Source: Fragilaria crotonensis
Lineage: Eukaryota; Bacillariophyta; Fragilariophyceae; Fragilariales; Fragilariaceae
Assembly: GCA_022925895.1 (NCBI GenBank)
Contig: JAKSYS010000153.1
Coordinates: 40,108-104,107, forward strand
Length of the DNA stretch: 64,000 bases
Reading direction: 5' to 3'
Shown here piece after piece: positions 11,885-24,494 of this stretch. Numbering within the stretch: position 1 is the first letter of the stretch; every line of letters starts with the position of its first letter. Both the position numbers and the translations under genes were made by a program. The notes beneath the pieces are model-generated. The model saw only the letters and a list, made by a program, of their open reading frames with translations, did no database searches and was not told the DNA's origin.

Positions 11885-11967
11885 CTTGCAGACTGAGGGT
11901 GACAGTGAATCCCTCGCAAGCGCATTCGCTTACAAAGAGCCGCAGAGTGGTTACTGAACGCTCCGCT

Positions 11968-13383
11968 TGACTGGTTGCAGAGGAGTCGGCTGTTCGGACT
12001 TTACGTCGTGTAACTAGCGTTAATGACTACATTTCCGAAGCTGATCCCTCGCAGCATATTCTTGTATCCGATACTGGCAATGACCAGACACTAATAACGA
12101 AGGCCTGGAGAATTTTAAAGAGGACTGGTCGCGAAGTCATCATGACAGGAGCTTTCGCTGGCAGAAGCGTTGGTGAAGTGTTTCCGGTGGTGTCGGCAGT
12201 GGCCAAGTTACTATGTGAGGATGGGAATGCGTATGCGGCATACGTACATGAGGCACTGTATGACAGTAACGATGCTCAACGCGAGTCTCTCTCGGTCCAT
12301 CAGTCACTCCGTGATATACGCAACGGCATTGACGATCGCGCACGTTGCGAACGTGATGTTAGCGGCAATCCGGGGAAACAAATGGCGAGATTTGGATCGG
12401 TTACGATGCTATTCTTTTTTGATGGCACGAAATGCTTCTTTGAAGTTCAACGGATAACTGACGACGAGATACAACGGTTGCCTAGCGTGACATTAACTGA
12501 TGGAAGTAAACCGTATGAACCTCTTGCACGGTTACATTCTAGACGCCGCCCTGTTCTTGACGCCACTTCCATTAATTGGAAACGTTGTCTGGGTTTTATT
12601 CCCGATCATGTTGTCAGCAAGACTTTGTTGGCGACGACCCAACTCGTTCCGACGGTGGAATCTGAAACACGGGAGGTCATGCGAGATCACTTGCAGACAA
12701 GATTACCCGAGTTGAAGGTTCGAAGAATGAACGATACTTGTCATGTCGATACGTTCTTCTCCTCGATACCGTCGGTCCGCGGTTATACATGTTGGAACAT
12801 GTTTTCTTTCCAGAAGTCTGGTTTGGATGCAGCGTACTTGATGCATCGACGTTCACAGAGTCCGTCCACATTGACTCGGATGATAAGTGATTTTGGAGCA
12901 CCGAGTCAATTGAAGTCGGATAATGCTCCTGAGTTTCAAAGCAAGAGATGGATGGCACACCTCTCGTCCATGTCCATCTCTTCTGTGTTCACCGAGCCTC
13001 ATCATCCAAACCAGAACCTGGCAGAGAGACGTGGCGGCATGTTGAAGACAGCCGTTACTCACTTGTTAAGGATAACGGGTGCCCCTTTGCCCTATTGGTG
13101 CTTTGCATTGGAGTACATGTGCCTCGTTTGTTCGGTGACAGCCAGACGGAGTCTGGACTGGTTATCTCCCCATGAACGGCATTGGGGGGATCGCCCGGAT
13201 ATCAGTGTATTCCGGTTCGTTTTCTGGGAACCAATATGGTTTTACAATCCGCGACAGTCTTTTCCCAAATCTAAAATGTTGAAGGGCAGATTTTGGGAAT
13301 TGCTCAGAACGTCGGTGACGCATTCTGTTATCTCATTTTGTCGCAACCAGAAGACGAATCGGAAGGGACGCCGCAGGTGCTAG
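11968..13383 (+). pseudogene. Copia-type protease and integrase fragment
   Basis: The open frame begins after a TGA near 11967; the first Met (12142) lies inside the domain, so the true N-terminus is upstream. An aspartic-protease core is seen near 12070 (HILVSDTGNDQTLI). The GAG-pre-integrase region follows, then integrase with a DTFFSSIPSVRGYTCWNMF block and DNAPEF as second acidic site. FTEPHHPNQNLAERRGGMLK carries the third, and ERHWGDRPDISVFRFVFW is the conserved C-terminal block. The frame ends at 13383 with no reverse transcriptase. Non-functional alone. Confidence 0.7.
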
Positions 13384-15137
13384 CCAGGTCCGTAATACGA
13401 CGGCGATTCGCCGGCGAGTCGGCGACCGAATAACTATTGTCGTATGTTTAATGTTAATCATCCTCAATGAACACGCATTACAAGAAGGAACATCAGGACA
13501 GCAGCAGGTCTATTTTGAACAATGAGGAGGAAATCAATTTATTATACTGGTGCTGCACAAGATAAAGCTATATGCAATATGCTGGAGTACTTATCAAGAT
13601 TACGCATGATCAAGCAAGTGGCAGAAATGCCCTAGCTCACTGTTGAGAAATCGAGGATATTACCGCAGTATCCTTTCTTGCTGGCTGTTGATTCCGAATT
13701 TTGTGATATGCTGTGATGTGTGGTGACACTGATATGCCTCTTCTACTTCATTTTCCCGGCGAGCAGCATTGATGCTTTTGCACTCTTTTATTAATGGTAC
13801 TTTCACAGCATCATTGAAATCAATAACTTCAACTAATGTCACTGCACATTTTGTGGAAACAAGCAAGTTTCAAGCAAGTTTTGTTTTCCCCAAGCCTCAT
13901 TACAAACAAGACATGCCAAGAACCTCCTGGTATGAGTATCAAATGTCGAGGGTGCCGAGGGCTACCAGGTGATGCTAGTGACACATTTGGATCAGCTGAT
14001 ACACTCCTTGCAGAGTTTCAAGCTCTTGTTGCTGGTGCTTGTTGTGATTCATCTTCAATTGCAGTATATGGTATTGGCATGACTGACCTACAGCACTGGA
14101 AAAGCTCAAAGTGTGTAGATGGCTTAGATCAAAGACTCTGCTGATAATTGCCTGATTCACCAAGAATTCAAGCAAGTAGCACCTTTTCAGTGATTCAGTG
14201 AACACTCCTCTGTCCATTCTCTTGATGCACACGAAGAGGAATGAGAAGCCATCCTCTGAGACTGTTTATGAGAGGTAATGGGATGCAAACAAGGTCTGGC
14301 TGGTACTGCCCTGGATGAAGGTGCTGGCATCATCAGGGTTGGTATCCGGGTTTTGTTGTTGCATCATGTTTAGGAAATCCGGAGGCCAACAAAACAGCAA
14401 GCGTTGTTTGTTGGGGTTGCAGCAAGGTACGAGTTTTGCGTTCCCGTAAGGATTGGGCTTATGCTGTGTATTGGTTGTCGTGGTGGTCGCTTCTTCTTCC
14501 TTTTTACTGGTGTCTGGTGGCTTGTTCCCCCTTTCAACGTGGACCCTATACATATACAATAGGCGCACCGCCCACCTTGAAAAAGTACTGTACTAGCAGG
14601 TACTAGTAGTACTATTGACCTGTATGTCATAGAGGATACAAGTACAATTGTACGCTAAAACGAAAACATGCTTAGGCAATTGGAATGTACAGTACTATCG
14701 TAGAGTATCGGTACGGGATTTAAAGAGTTGTATTCTCACCTGGTACAAGGCACAAGTACTACCGGTAGTAGTTAGTACTGTAAGACGAGGCAGTGGTGTT
14801 GTCGCAAACCGGACACAGGAGTCGGCCTGCAAGTCCGGACGTTCTGTTTATCGCACTGCCGTGTGATGAGGTGTGAGCGCGGAGCGCGGAGTCGCCATTC
14901 GAACGGGGACACTCGCAAGCTTTTGAGTACAAGTACATGTACGAGTATTTGTAATTTGTACTGCTGGATTCTCCCTCGACGGCCCTTCCCAGCTCTTGTG
15001 TACATAGACCTAGTAGTTAGAGTGGAAATTGTAGCTTGTATTTGCCAACTGGGCCGCCGCTGCCGCTGCCGCTGCCGCTGCTGTCATACTGCCCACTACT
15101 GGAGAGCTCGATATCAGATATCAGATAGCAACACGAC
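13384..15137. other. Non-coding interval
   Basis: No gene recognised. GTAC-rich text lies at 14580-14790. The segment just before 15138 is probably the promoter and leader of the PPP4R1-like gene. Confidence 0.5.
15051..15083 (+). repeat. Hexamer repeat (GCCGCT)n
   Basis: About five GCCGCT units lie some 60 bases before the PPP4R1-like start codon. A simple repeat, probably in the leader. Confidence 0.8.
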
Positions 15138-17983
15138 ATGGCTGCAGCAGTTGTCAACACCGAAGGCCTTCCTGGGGAAGATGAGCACAATTCAGCGCTT
15201 CGTTTCGAAGACTTGACGATTGATGACGATCTGCCTCTGTTGGAACGCGTCGTCCGATACTGTCGTTCTGGCATTGCATTGCAACGATTAGTTCATGTAA
15301 AAATGCTGGCAGAGACTGCCGAGACTGTGGGGTGAGTCAAACATCTAAATAGTTGTCATTGTTGTTGTAGTTCTGGTTGAATTTTGTGGGTGTTAATGCG
15401 CACATATCGCCTGAAGTGATGAAGGCTGTACCTTAACCTATACCTGTTTGTTTTCTGCTCTGGAGTACTCGACACCACTGTAGTCTCATGAGCTCACTGA
15501 CTAACTCACCAACTATCAACTTGCACTCATAAATGACTTGTCCAACATTATGTACCAACAGAATGAGTGCAACACTGTCCACGTTGGTCCCGCTTCTCCA
15601 TCCTCTCGTATCGGATCCTGAATCGATTATTCGTCAGCATTTGGCCTCGCAGCTGCCATTGGCAGTTGTGTATGATCCGAGGAGTTGGTCCTCGCCAGAA
15701 ACTGTCGGTCGAGCAGATCTTGCAAGACCCGTCGACGCCGAGAATGTTTGTCGAAGCTGGCTACAAGGCTGTGACTTCAGCTATCGTCTCTCACCTTCAC
15801 ACATTGATAACAGACGTCGATACGGACGTTCGTCGAGCCGCATCCGAATCTTTGTCTGCGCTCAGTACACAAATTCAAAAAAAGGATGTCGCATCTGTCC
15901 TTGTATCGATCCCTGTCTCGCTTGCGCGAGAGGTTAAACCCCTCAAGGGCATGCCGGACGGTTTCCATGAAGAATTGCGTATTACCGCATGCCACTTGTT
16001 GGCAGAACTCGCGGGTGCTGCTGAACATGGTAAACTCCCACCAGAATGTGTCTCCAATCACATCTGGCCGGCAGTCTCAAAACTCTGCCGCGACCCTTCC
16101 TTTCGAGTCCGTCGCTGTGCTGCGCAAGCCCTGCCTCGAATCCTGGGAGGAACTGGTTCGTTGTCGTTGGCGCAGGAAGCAATTCTCCCGGCCTTTGAGG
16201 AGCTTTCCGGCGATGACATGTACCGTGTCCGGAAGAGCACTGGCGAGTGTTTGGTAGACATGTCAAGATCACTCGTGATTGTCGCACAAATGTCCTCGAA
16301 CGAAGCAGAACGCAACAAGATTAAGGCCATGCGCCGTATGATCTTGATTCCGATAGCCTTGCAGTTGCTCTCCGATGCCAACAAATTTGTCCGACACGGC
16401 ATGATGCAATTTTTAGGGCCATTTATCGCGTCGTTCTATCCTCTCGAGGCGGGGACATTGGATTTGCCAGGGACCGACGCAGCAGATCCTGTTTTGGAGG
16501 GAATCGGATCCCAGTTCTTTCCGCATGCCAGTTCCATGGTGTCGCGCTTGAATGCGTCGGGATCAACCACGACCTCTTCGCCAACCCCAACTCCAGCCAC
16601 TTTGGATCCACCGACACCGCAGGTCTCAGAACGACAAATACTTATTGACTGTTTGCCAGAGTTCGTTCCATCGAATCGCATATCCTACTTGACCTTGTCG
16701 GCGGTCGCCCGACATCGGCGAGAAAACCCTCCTGATCCGGAAGATTTGCGGGCTATTCAGTCTGGAATGTTGGGGCAGTTCTGCGCGCTTGCGACAATTG
16801 CGACTGGGGATGACAATACTGATGCTGAAATGAGTCTATTGCGCATATTCCTATCCAGCAGTGATTCTGTTGTTTGGTCCAGAAAATTGGAGAGGGCCTC
16901 TTTACCAATGCTTTCTATCATTGATCAATCCCAATCATGGTGCTACGTCTGAAGATGCTGTCCTTGCAGCGCCTCCGCTCCCTGTCAAGCGATGCTTGGC
17001 ATCTAGTTTACACATTAGCACATGTCTTGGGGTCAGCATTCACCGTTTCCGATCTCTTGCCGGTCTATCGTCAACACTTTGCATTCGACACCGACGAGTC
17101 TGTCCGCTTGAACGTCATACGCAACTTCCCCTTGCTGTTCTCGCTCTTGCCCTCGGCTGCCCTCAAGGCGGAATATCTTGCCTTGTGGAGAGACATTGTC
17201 AAGGGCGAAGACTTGCTGGGAGCTCACAAACGGTCGGCGACAGACCCCATGCTTCTCAATTGGCGCCAGCGCGATCACGTTTCGCGCAGTCTGCCGGAAT
17301 TGATTGGCCTTGCAAGCAGTGCGCAAGTATATGAACATATTTGGCCCATTGTAAAGTTGCTCCTGGTCGATTCCGTATCGTTGGTTCGAGAAGATGCGGA
17401 ATGGTCAATTCCCCTTTTGTTGCGAGCGTTTTGTTCTGAAAATGTTAAGATGGAGAATGCGAAGCAATGGTCTGCTGATATCTGCCAAGAGGTTATCCTA
17501 TGGCTCAAGGAAACTATTCTCGGGTCTTCCAAAAAAGGAGAAGGAAATGCAAACTACTCCAAACGACAACTGTATTGCAGCATCTGTTCAACTGTTGGCT
17601 TTGCTTTACGCTTTGGTGATTTCTCTCCTCAATGGGACGAACGCTACCGCCACTTGTTGCCCAAGGGCGTTACAGAATCTTACGTTGCATACCAAACACT
17701 CTCGACCGCAGAGCGCCAACATCTGCGACGGTTGTTAGTGTATGATCTCTTGCCTCCCGCTCTGGAGATGAAATCCGATCGTGTGACCAACGTGCGACTC
17801 ACGCTTATGAAGATTTTACAATCCATGCCTGGAGATGTGCGATCCCTGTCGACGGCGGCGGAAGTCTTGCAAGAGCTAGAAGATGAATGGGTAACATGGG
17901 AAAGCTTCAATGGCGGAGAAAATGCTCTTGTTAAATCTCCGCAAAAGCAGCACCGCCCCGAGGAACTTCGAGCTGCTATCTAA
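15138..17983 (+). CDS. HEAT-repeat protein phosphatase 4 regulatory subunit 1-like (PPP4R1/PP2A-A-like), three frame breaks
   Basis: Scaffold/regulatory subunit expected to bind a PP4- or PP2A-type catalytic subunit. Exon 1 is 15138-15331, the intron is 15332-15561 (GTGAGT...CAG), and exon 2 runs to the TAA at 17983; about 870 residues. HEAT-like helices fill the protein: RMSATLSTLVPLLHPLVSD, SAIVSHLHTLITDVDTDVRR, IWPAVSKLCRDPSFRVRRCA, PAFEELSGDDMYRVRKSTGE, PIALQLLSDANKFVRHGMMQ, and later VYEHIWPIVKLLLVDSVSLV. PPP4R1-like text (YPAVILLFGPENW, then TLAHVLG) links the two halves. The frame shifts near 15700, near 16840 and near 17015, each as if one base were extra, so the last frame equals the first. 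Conservation is continuous through all frames, which argues for sequence errors rather than a dead gene. A Ser/Thr/Pro linker lies at about residues 345-370. Confidence 0.75.
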
Positions 17984-18208
17984 ACTTGGTAACCCTTTTT
18001 GAGTTCAAGGCAGGTTCCCTGTCATATGTGTGGCAATCGTGCAAGTGAAAGTATTCAGTGAAGGATGCTTCCAACAATAATCTTTTGCTAAATTAACAAT
18101 AATCGAGGCGTTTCCGAGGTTCGCTAAACGCGTCATCGCCTTCTACTTTTTGTTTCACTTGTCCATTGGCATAAAGTTCGCAGGGAATTGGTGTCGCATT
18201 CTGCGGTC

Positions 18209-19078
18209 TCATGCCTGCACCATCCTCAAAATTTCACGTATGACATTGTAATGGCAAACCACGGCAATCGTTTCCTCCATTCGCTCTGCAAACAAGTATT
18301 GCATAGCCCTTCGAATCGCCTTCCCTCGATTGTTTTTTCCATCGTACAAAACCGCTGGCCACGTATCTGGGAGCAGCGTTTTGGCATCAATGGTCCGGTC
18401 TGTCGCTTCAAGGTCCTTCAAGACTTTCTGGATGGGTCGAGGTGTATTTTCTGGCACCCGAGAGCCGACTTCGGCCAAATCGTAGTGTATGAGTATTCGT
18501 TGTTCGGGATCGGGGAACCCCAAAATGGCCGTATGCAGGGCCCTTGTCAATGGCGATGACACAACAAGCTCAGGGTGTCCTTGATCAAACTGATATTCGA
18601 CAAGCTGTTGAGCCTGGCGCACGCCCTCGGGGGTGAGACTTGCGTCGCGTAATCGTTGATCCCTCTGTCGATCCAAACCCATCCGTTTTGCCACTTGCCC
18701 TTCGCTCTGACCATGACGAATCAAATACAAGCGCTTAGGTGCCGTGCGAGGAGTCTTCAGTGTAAGATGCTTGGCTGTTGACATGGATGGAGTTTCAGTC
18801 ATGGGTCTCCAAGGCGACTTGTGATGACCACGTGTGGACGGAGTTGATACTGTGGTTGGCATGGCTGCCGTTGTTTCTGTTGTTGTTGTTGTTTTCGGCC
18901 TCATCATTGGAGCGGTTTTGGAAACCGCAGAGTCTGAATCAGTCCTGACGCGATTTGCCTTGGAGGCTTTGGTCGGAGTCATGTAACGAGGGCGGCTTGT
19001 CATGATGATTCCCACTCCGGTATTGTACTCGTAGTATGTCGTTGTTTGCTGTCTCGATTTTGAATTTGAGACACGCAT
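18209..19078 (-). CDS. Histidine phosphatase superfamily (phosphoglycerate mutase-like) protein
   Basis: A single-exon protein of 289 residues from the ATG at 19078. The first 110 residues are low-complexity, Ser/Thr-rich and probably disordered. The catalytic domain starts with RLYLIRHGQSEG, whose RHG carries the phospho-accepting His. ASLTPEGVRQAQQL and SSPLTRALHTA give the usual Glu and phosphate-binding Arg. VVCHYNVIREIL supplies the second catalytic His. Such small members act on phospho-sugars, phospho-proteins or other phosphates; the substrate cannot be read here. It is convergent with the PPP4R1-like gene, 225 bases apart. Confidence 0.85.
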   Translation of the reverse strand: MRVSNSKSRQQTTTYYEYNTGVGIIMTSRPRYMTPTKASKANRVRTDSDSAVSKTAPMMRPKTTTTTETTAAMPTTVSTPSTRGHHKSPWRPMTETPSMSTAKHLTLKTPRTAPKRLYLIRHGQSEGQVAKRMGLDRQRDQRLRDASLTPEGVRQAQQLVEYQFDQGHPELVVSSPLTRALHTAILGFPDPEQRILIHYDLAEVGSRVPENTPRPIQKVLKDLEATDRTIDAKTLLPDTWPAVLYDGKNNRGKAIRRAMQYLFAERMEETIAVVCHYNVIREILRMVQA

Positions 19079-19825
19079 CTTCTTGATTCGACATGTACGA
19101 CTTATTACAGACGACGACAGACGAGGAGGTGTGCAGTTTGCTGCAGTTCTCTTCTGCTGTTTACTCCGGCTACAGCAGTACCGTAGGTCAAGAGTCTTCT
19201 GTACATGTCATACCATGTCCTACTACGGTAGCTTCACCGGTAAACGGGCGCTACCAGTAGTAGCTGTACCCCAGTTTCCATATTCTGGAGTCTGGAGTAC
19301 CAGGTACGTACGTCTCAAACAGAATCCGAGGAATCAGGGGTATGATAGTCATGATGGAACGAGTCCCACAAAAAACGCCGAATTGCTACCGAAATGGATT
19401 CTTGGTAAACATTCGATTCCCTTAAGTAAAGAACAGTTTTCCGTTATAAGTGTATCATGGAATGTAGACATCCAATGATCCGACTGGAGGACGCCTGCGA
19501 CAAAAATCCCGTATTTCCTCCCGTATTAGCTCCAAGGGTGTCCTTGACACATGAGAAGTGGGCATTCATGCAACTCATCAAAGTTGATATTGATCACTTG
19601 GATACATATGCGTTGAAAATAGCGGGCATCGAACCCACCGGCTCGATTCCAACTTTTTTGACAAGAAGAGAATCATTCGTGTAAAAGATAAAAAAGCACA
19701 ATGCTCCGACGTGCCGGATCATCTGGTATCTTCAAACCGCATTCTACATCTATTGTTGTACTCCGAGTCCATAGTGCATACCTTTCCATCGCCTTGCTTG
19801 AACTTACCACTTACCTCTGTGCACC
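19079..19825. other. Intergenic region between divergent genes
   Basis: Holds the promoters of the histidine phosphatase (minus) and the LRR protein (plus). GTAC motifs cluster at 19190-19310. No gene seen. Confidence 0.5.
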
Positions 19826-22800
19826 ATGGACAATGAAGATGATCCAGGTGCTATCCCTGCTGTTAGGCATGTGGAATATGTGAAGGAAGCGGAAGCTCCA
19901 CCTCCTGTTGCCCCGTTGCAGAGAACAAAGGATGATATGAGCGAGTCTCCGTTCGACGAAACAATCAAGGAAGAGCAGCTCAAGGAGCTTGACGACATCA
20001 TTGCCATGATTTCTTCTAACACGAGTCCCGATTCTTCGATTGCTCCAGCACAAGCAAGTTCTCCCCATCCTCTTCCCCCGCCATCAGCACCACCGACGTT
20101 TGACCCACTTGAACACCATCTTCCATTTAGCCCCATTGTACATCCCATTCAAGAACCATCGCCGTTGGACGACTTGAACGCTCCTGACGATGAACCGATG
20201 ATCGAAGCGAAGGATGATCAAATGTCATCGTTTGGCTCGGCTGGAGGGCCGTCGTATCTACCAGAACCGATCCGATACACGATGGAGGATCCGCCATTGG
20301 AACACCAGCACGATGAAGTATCCGATGCCTCGGATGGTGAAACGCCGACTCGGTCTCCCCTGGTCACGAGAAAGGCTACATCACCTTCGCCTCTTCTTGT
20401 TAAGCAACCAGATCCCGAGTCGCCAGACGACGAGGGGATGGCTGTGAGTGATGAACCGACGCTTGCCGACCAAGCCGTTTTCACCCGCAAATCAGAAGAC
20501 GACGATGATCGCAGCAAAGTTGACTCGATCATGTTAATTGACAACGACGTCGAGGACGACGATGATGACGAAGACGACGTAGAAGAAGATGACGAAGAGA
20601 TTATGGAGGAAATCGCAAGAGAATGCTCCCCTGTCAGCGCGTGTCTCACTGAGGTTGGTACAATGGCGGGTGAAATCTACAATAGTGTCGAGGAGAATCT
20701 CAAGCGTCAAGATTCCAACGCTGAGGCTGAAGAAGATAACTTACAAAAAGGCGAGGCTATGCTGGCTGAGGAAAGCGAAATTTCCTTGGTTCCTCCAAAC
20801 TCGGATGCTGTTCCACAGTCCGATGAAACAACAGACGCCGACCCACCGCAGGAACTTGATCACGCCTACGCAACGCCCTACGACCCTCAGGAAATCCTGG
20901 CGTACCCATCGGAAGAGGGATCACTTCTGCAGTACCCAACTGAATACGATGTCACCCACAGTCCGCTGCCTGCAGTTCCGTCTCTTCTTGGCGAAGACGC
21001 GTACGAGGATGAAGACGTTGAAATCGTCGACCGTGAGTTGGATTTCAGCAACCAAGACATGGAACCAGAGACTGCAGAGGTTGGTGAGAAGGATGAGGTG
21101 CTCGTTTTGCCGAATGTCGTTGCCGGCGATGAATCGGAACCTCAATCAGAAGCAGAGGAGACTGGAGACGAACCGTCCGACGAGGACAAGATGCTGAAAG
21201 CTGAGAGGGATGCCGAGGCTACCAATTCTATTCTGAGCAGCGCTGCATTGAGCGCAGCTCTATTGGGCTTGGGCCCGAGGATATCGAATCGTCTTTCCAA
21301 CGTACCGCGAGATGAGCGACTGGCTGCTCCCGAAGGAGTAGATCCCATTGATAATCCCATCCGAAGAAGCGCGTCGGCGGAGGAAACCATATCTAGTAGG
21401 GAAGCCTATGTTGTGGGATCCATCAATGATACCTCTCGTGACCCCAAGCATCCCGAAGATATGGTATGGATTCATAAACACCCCACGAATGAGGATATGA
21501 ATGCGAGCCATGATTACACGGTCGGGACTGCTGTGAACGAGAGTCGCGACGACGGGGTCTCAGAAGAAGAACATTTCATTGACGAGGAGCAACCACCTGA
21601 TAACTCGAAGACCCGCGACGCTTTCGCACAGTCGAAGAATCCTGGAAGTTGGAGTCGAAAGTGCTATATCTTGATCTGCATCGGTCTCGCTGTTCTCGCG
21701 ATAATTATTGCCATCAGTGTCGTCTTCGGGACGAAAAGCGCGAGTAGCAATGCGACGGAGGGACCTTCCGCAGGCGGCGAGACTCGTGAGACACAATTCA
21801 GTCAACTTCTTGTGGGAAATTCTCTGGCGGATCCTTCGCTACTTTCGGATGAATCATCGTCGGAATCCAAGGCGATGAAATGGATGATTTACGAAGACCC
21901 ACTGGCGCTTGATCCTACCAACTCCTCGGCTGAGAACGAACTGCGTATCTCGCAAAGGTACTCTCTTGCCACACTGTATTTTGCGTCTCCTGTTGGACAG
22001 TGGGCGAATGCGAGTCGATGGCTCGACAACGATGAGTGTGAATGGTTTGGAATTGTCTGCGATGGAGATGTAGTCAATGAAATTGATCTTTCTGAAAACA
22101 ACGTTACCGGTACTATTTCCGCGGACATTGCTCAGCTCTCTTCGCTCGTTCGATTTGTTATTAATCAGAATGGGGTGAAAGGGAGTATTCCAACGTCCAT
22201 GGCGAAAATGTTGAATTTAAAAGTGTTGGGGTTGCGATACAATTCCCTGGATCAAAAGTTACAAGGCTTTGATTTTTCAATGCTGACAGACCTGGAAGTC
22301 TTCGATGTCAAGGAAAACAAGATGTTGGGCTCTATTCCGTCTTCAATTTACTCATTGACAGCGTTGACTTATTTGGACTTCAACAGCAATCGTCTGACCG
22401 GAACTGTGTCGACAAAGATTGGCAGTCTAACAAAGCTCGAGCGCTTCGTTATAAAGGGGAACGCATTCGTTGGTAGTATTCCATCAGAGATCGGAAAACT
22501 TAAATTGGCGAAGATCATTGATGTCTCCGGCAACCAATTAAGTGGTCCAATCCCGACCCAAGTAAATGCTATGACTGAGTTGATTGTGTTCAACGCGTAC
22601 GAAAACAAGGTTGATGGCAAAATTCCGCTTGGATTTGGAAGTCTTTCTAAACTTGGTACGTTTCTTGCGTCCTCTGTCGCCAAGGCCTCTTAATCTTGAA
22701 ATCGCAGAACTTACACCGCCCCCTTCGCTACGATATTAGAAACGCTCGAGCTTGCAGACAACCTCATGATTGGACCCATCCCCCCAGAGCTAGGTAACGC

Positions 22801-23791
22801 TATCGAACTGAGAGAATTGACCCTCGATGGCAATATCTTGACAGGCACAATCCCTTCCTCTCTGGGAAAATTGGTCAACCTGAAGACCTTGAGCCTCGGT
22901 GACAACCCCTTTGGCGAAAGTCTTGTCCCTACCTTTATCTACGAGCTCCCTGACCTAGTAGAGCTCAGTCTGCAAAATGCCACCCTTGTTGGTCCAGTGG
23001 CCGCTGCGATTGGTAATCTGGACAATCTCGAGACGCTTCGTTTAGATAATAACTTCCTCAACGCGACTGTCCCATCCGAAATGGGCAATTTGGTCAACCT
23101 ACAAGTTCTCCGCCTCGAATTGAATGCGTTAACTGGATCACTTCCAACATACATCGGCCAACTCGTCAAACTTGCTGAACTTCGCGTGCATGACAACCTT
23201 ATGACCGGCAGCATTCCGTCCCAAATCGGCGAGTTGGTGCAGCTTACGAGTCTCACCTTCGGACGCAACTACTTCAATGGTGCATTTCCGCGTACCGTGT
23301 CCAACTTGGTGAATTTGCAGCTTTTGACGTGCGAGGATAACTTCCTGACTGGAACACTGCCGGCCAACATTGGAAACATGAAAGAGCTGGAAGTTTTCCG
23401 ATGTCATCTTCAACGCTTCGAAGATGTCGTGACGGCAACGGGGCTGCAGGGCCAGCTACCGAGTTCGATTGGAAATCTGAAGAAGCTGAAAGAATTGTCC
23501 CTTTACCAGAATGGCTTGACGGGCTCTATTCCGTCTGCATTGGGCTCTTGCGAATTCTTAGAAGTGCTCGATCTCGAACTGAATAAATTCGTTGGAGTGG
23601 TGCCTTCAGCGATTGGTAAGCTTCCGATACTCTCAATTTTGCTACTTGGGGGAAACAGCGGGGTGACAAATCCATTGCCACAATCAGTGTGCTCTATCGA
23701 CACCATCACGCGGTATCGAGTTGACTGTGGTTTGCGTTGCACGTGCTGTACGGACCTTTGTGGAAGCCGCGGCGAGACCTTGGCAGAATGA
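19826..23791 (+). CDS. Acidic single-pass transmembrane leucine-rich-repeat protein, two exons
   Basis: Receptor-like LRR protein of about 1304 residues without a kinase domain, as is common in diatoms. Residues 1-610 are acidic, Pro/Ser-rich and probably disordered; no signal peptide at the start. One membrane helix lies near 613-637 (CYILICIGLAVLAIIIAISV). After it comes a plant-type LRR entry region (WLDNDECEWFGIVCDGDVV) and about 17 repeats of the LxxLxLxxNxLxGxIP kind. The C-terminus is Cys-rich (VDCGLRCTCCTDLCGS), typical of this group. Exon 1 is 19826-22655 and exon 2 is 22708-23791, with a 52-base GT-AG intron. The joined frame fails at once in a C5 run (22719-22723); one more C gives PFATILETLELADN and an open frame to the stop. 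I think the missing C is an error. A sensory or adhesion role is possible but not shown. Confidence 0.85.
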
Positions 23792-24494
23792 TTTTAATTC
23801 CTTTCACATTGGAGATATCAGGTACTACTCTGGAAAACAAGCAAAACGTTATCAGCACTCCTCTATATGTTTTATTTAATCATGACGATTTGACGTTAAA
23901 CTTGTTGGGTCAACATTAAAATTACAACAACCTAAAGCAAGAGGTGAGTTTGTCCCCCACAGCACAGGCACTATAACTGTATTAGAGACTTATTGCTTCG
24001 TTCTCCGGAGCTCATCTTGCATTTTACTAAGGACTAATGTGAACAGCACGCCCCTTCTCTTGAGACTTGAGTTCGCCTTGGCGGCAACTTTCGGCGGATG
24101 TTGCTTCCTTCGTGGCAGACGGTGCAATTGCGCACCGTACCGGGTAGTCTACTTGTACCGGATATGAGGAACCGCAACTATGATATAGGGAAAAAGGTCA
24201 CAACTTCCATAGCGAGAGGGGAGTTGTACTCCGTTGGGTATCTGGTATATGTGTATTGTGTATGTATACCAGTACAGATACCTCGTACCAGGTAAATTGT
24301 ACAACATATGTCATACTATATTCATATATGCTCTGGTATGATAACTGATAACACTGCACAGGCTGTACAAAAGTACCAGTACGCACTACTCACCCTCAAG
24401 GGCCAGGCATCAAAACTTGACTCCGACAAGAACAAGATTCAAAGTCGAGCAAGGCTGGGAGAGTTGTTTGCAAGACAGCGTGAGTACATATGAC
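23792..24494. other. Intergenic region
   Basis: No gene. GTAC/TACC-rich patches at 24130-24400 precede the next start codon and may belong to its promoter or leader. Confidence 0.5.

Larger units (their letters stand above)
10916..13383 (+). mobile_element. Decayed Ty1/copia (CoDi-like) retrotransposon fragment: gag, protease and integrase only
   Basis: The order gag, protease, integrase on the plus strand is that of a copia element, but reverse transcriptase, RNase H and both LTRs are missing. Coding similarity ends at 13383 and I see no pol sequence beyond. The gag and pol frames are interrupted by stops between 11882 and 11970. This is an older insertion than the two full-length elements at 27.9 and 44.2 kb, and it lies on the opposite strand. 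Confidence 0.75.

Noticed and set aside
13384-15137. Search for the missing reverse transcriptase, RNase H and 3' LTR of the 10.9-kb copia fragment
   Set aside because: No YVDD-type motif, RNase H motif or repeated LTR found on either strand in this interval.
15690-17030. Programmed +1 frameshifting as explanation of the PPP4R1-like gene
   Set aside because: No shared slippery sequence or stop codon at the three shift sites, and similar breaks in unrelated genes point to sequence error.
20218-20649. Minus-strand Ser-rich frame
   Set aside because: Complement of the Asp/Glu-rich region of the LRR gene (GAC/GAT codons read as Ser); no motif.
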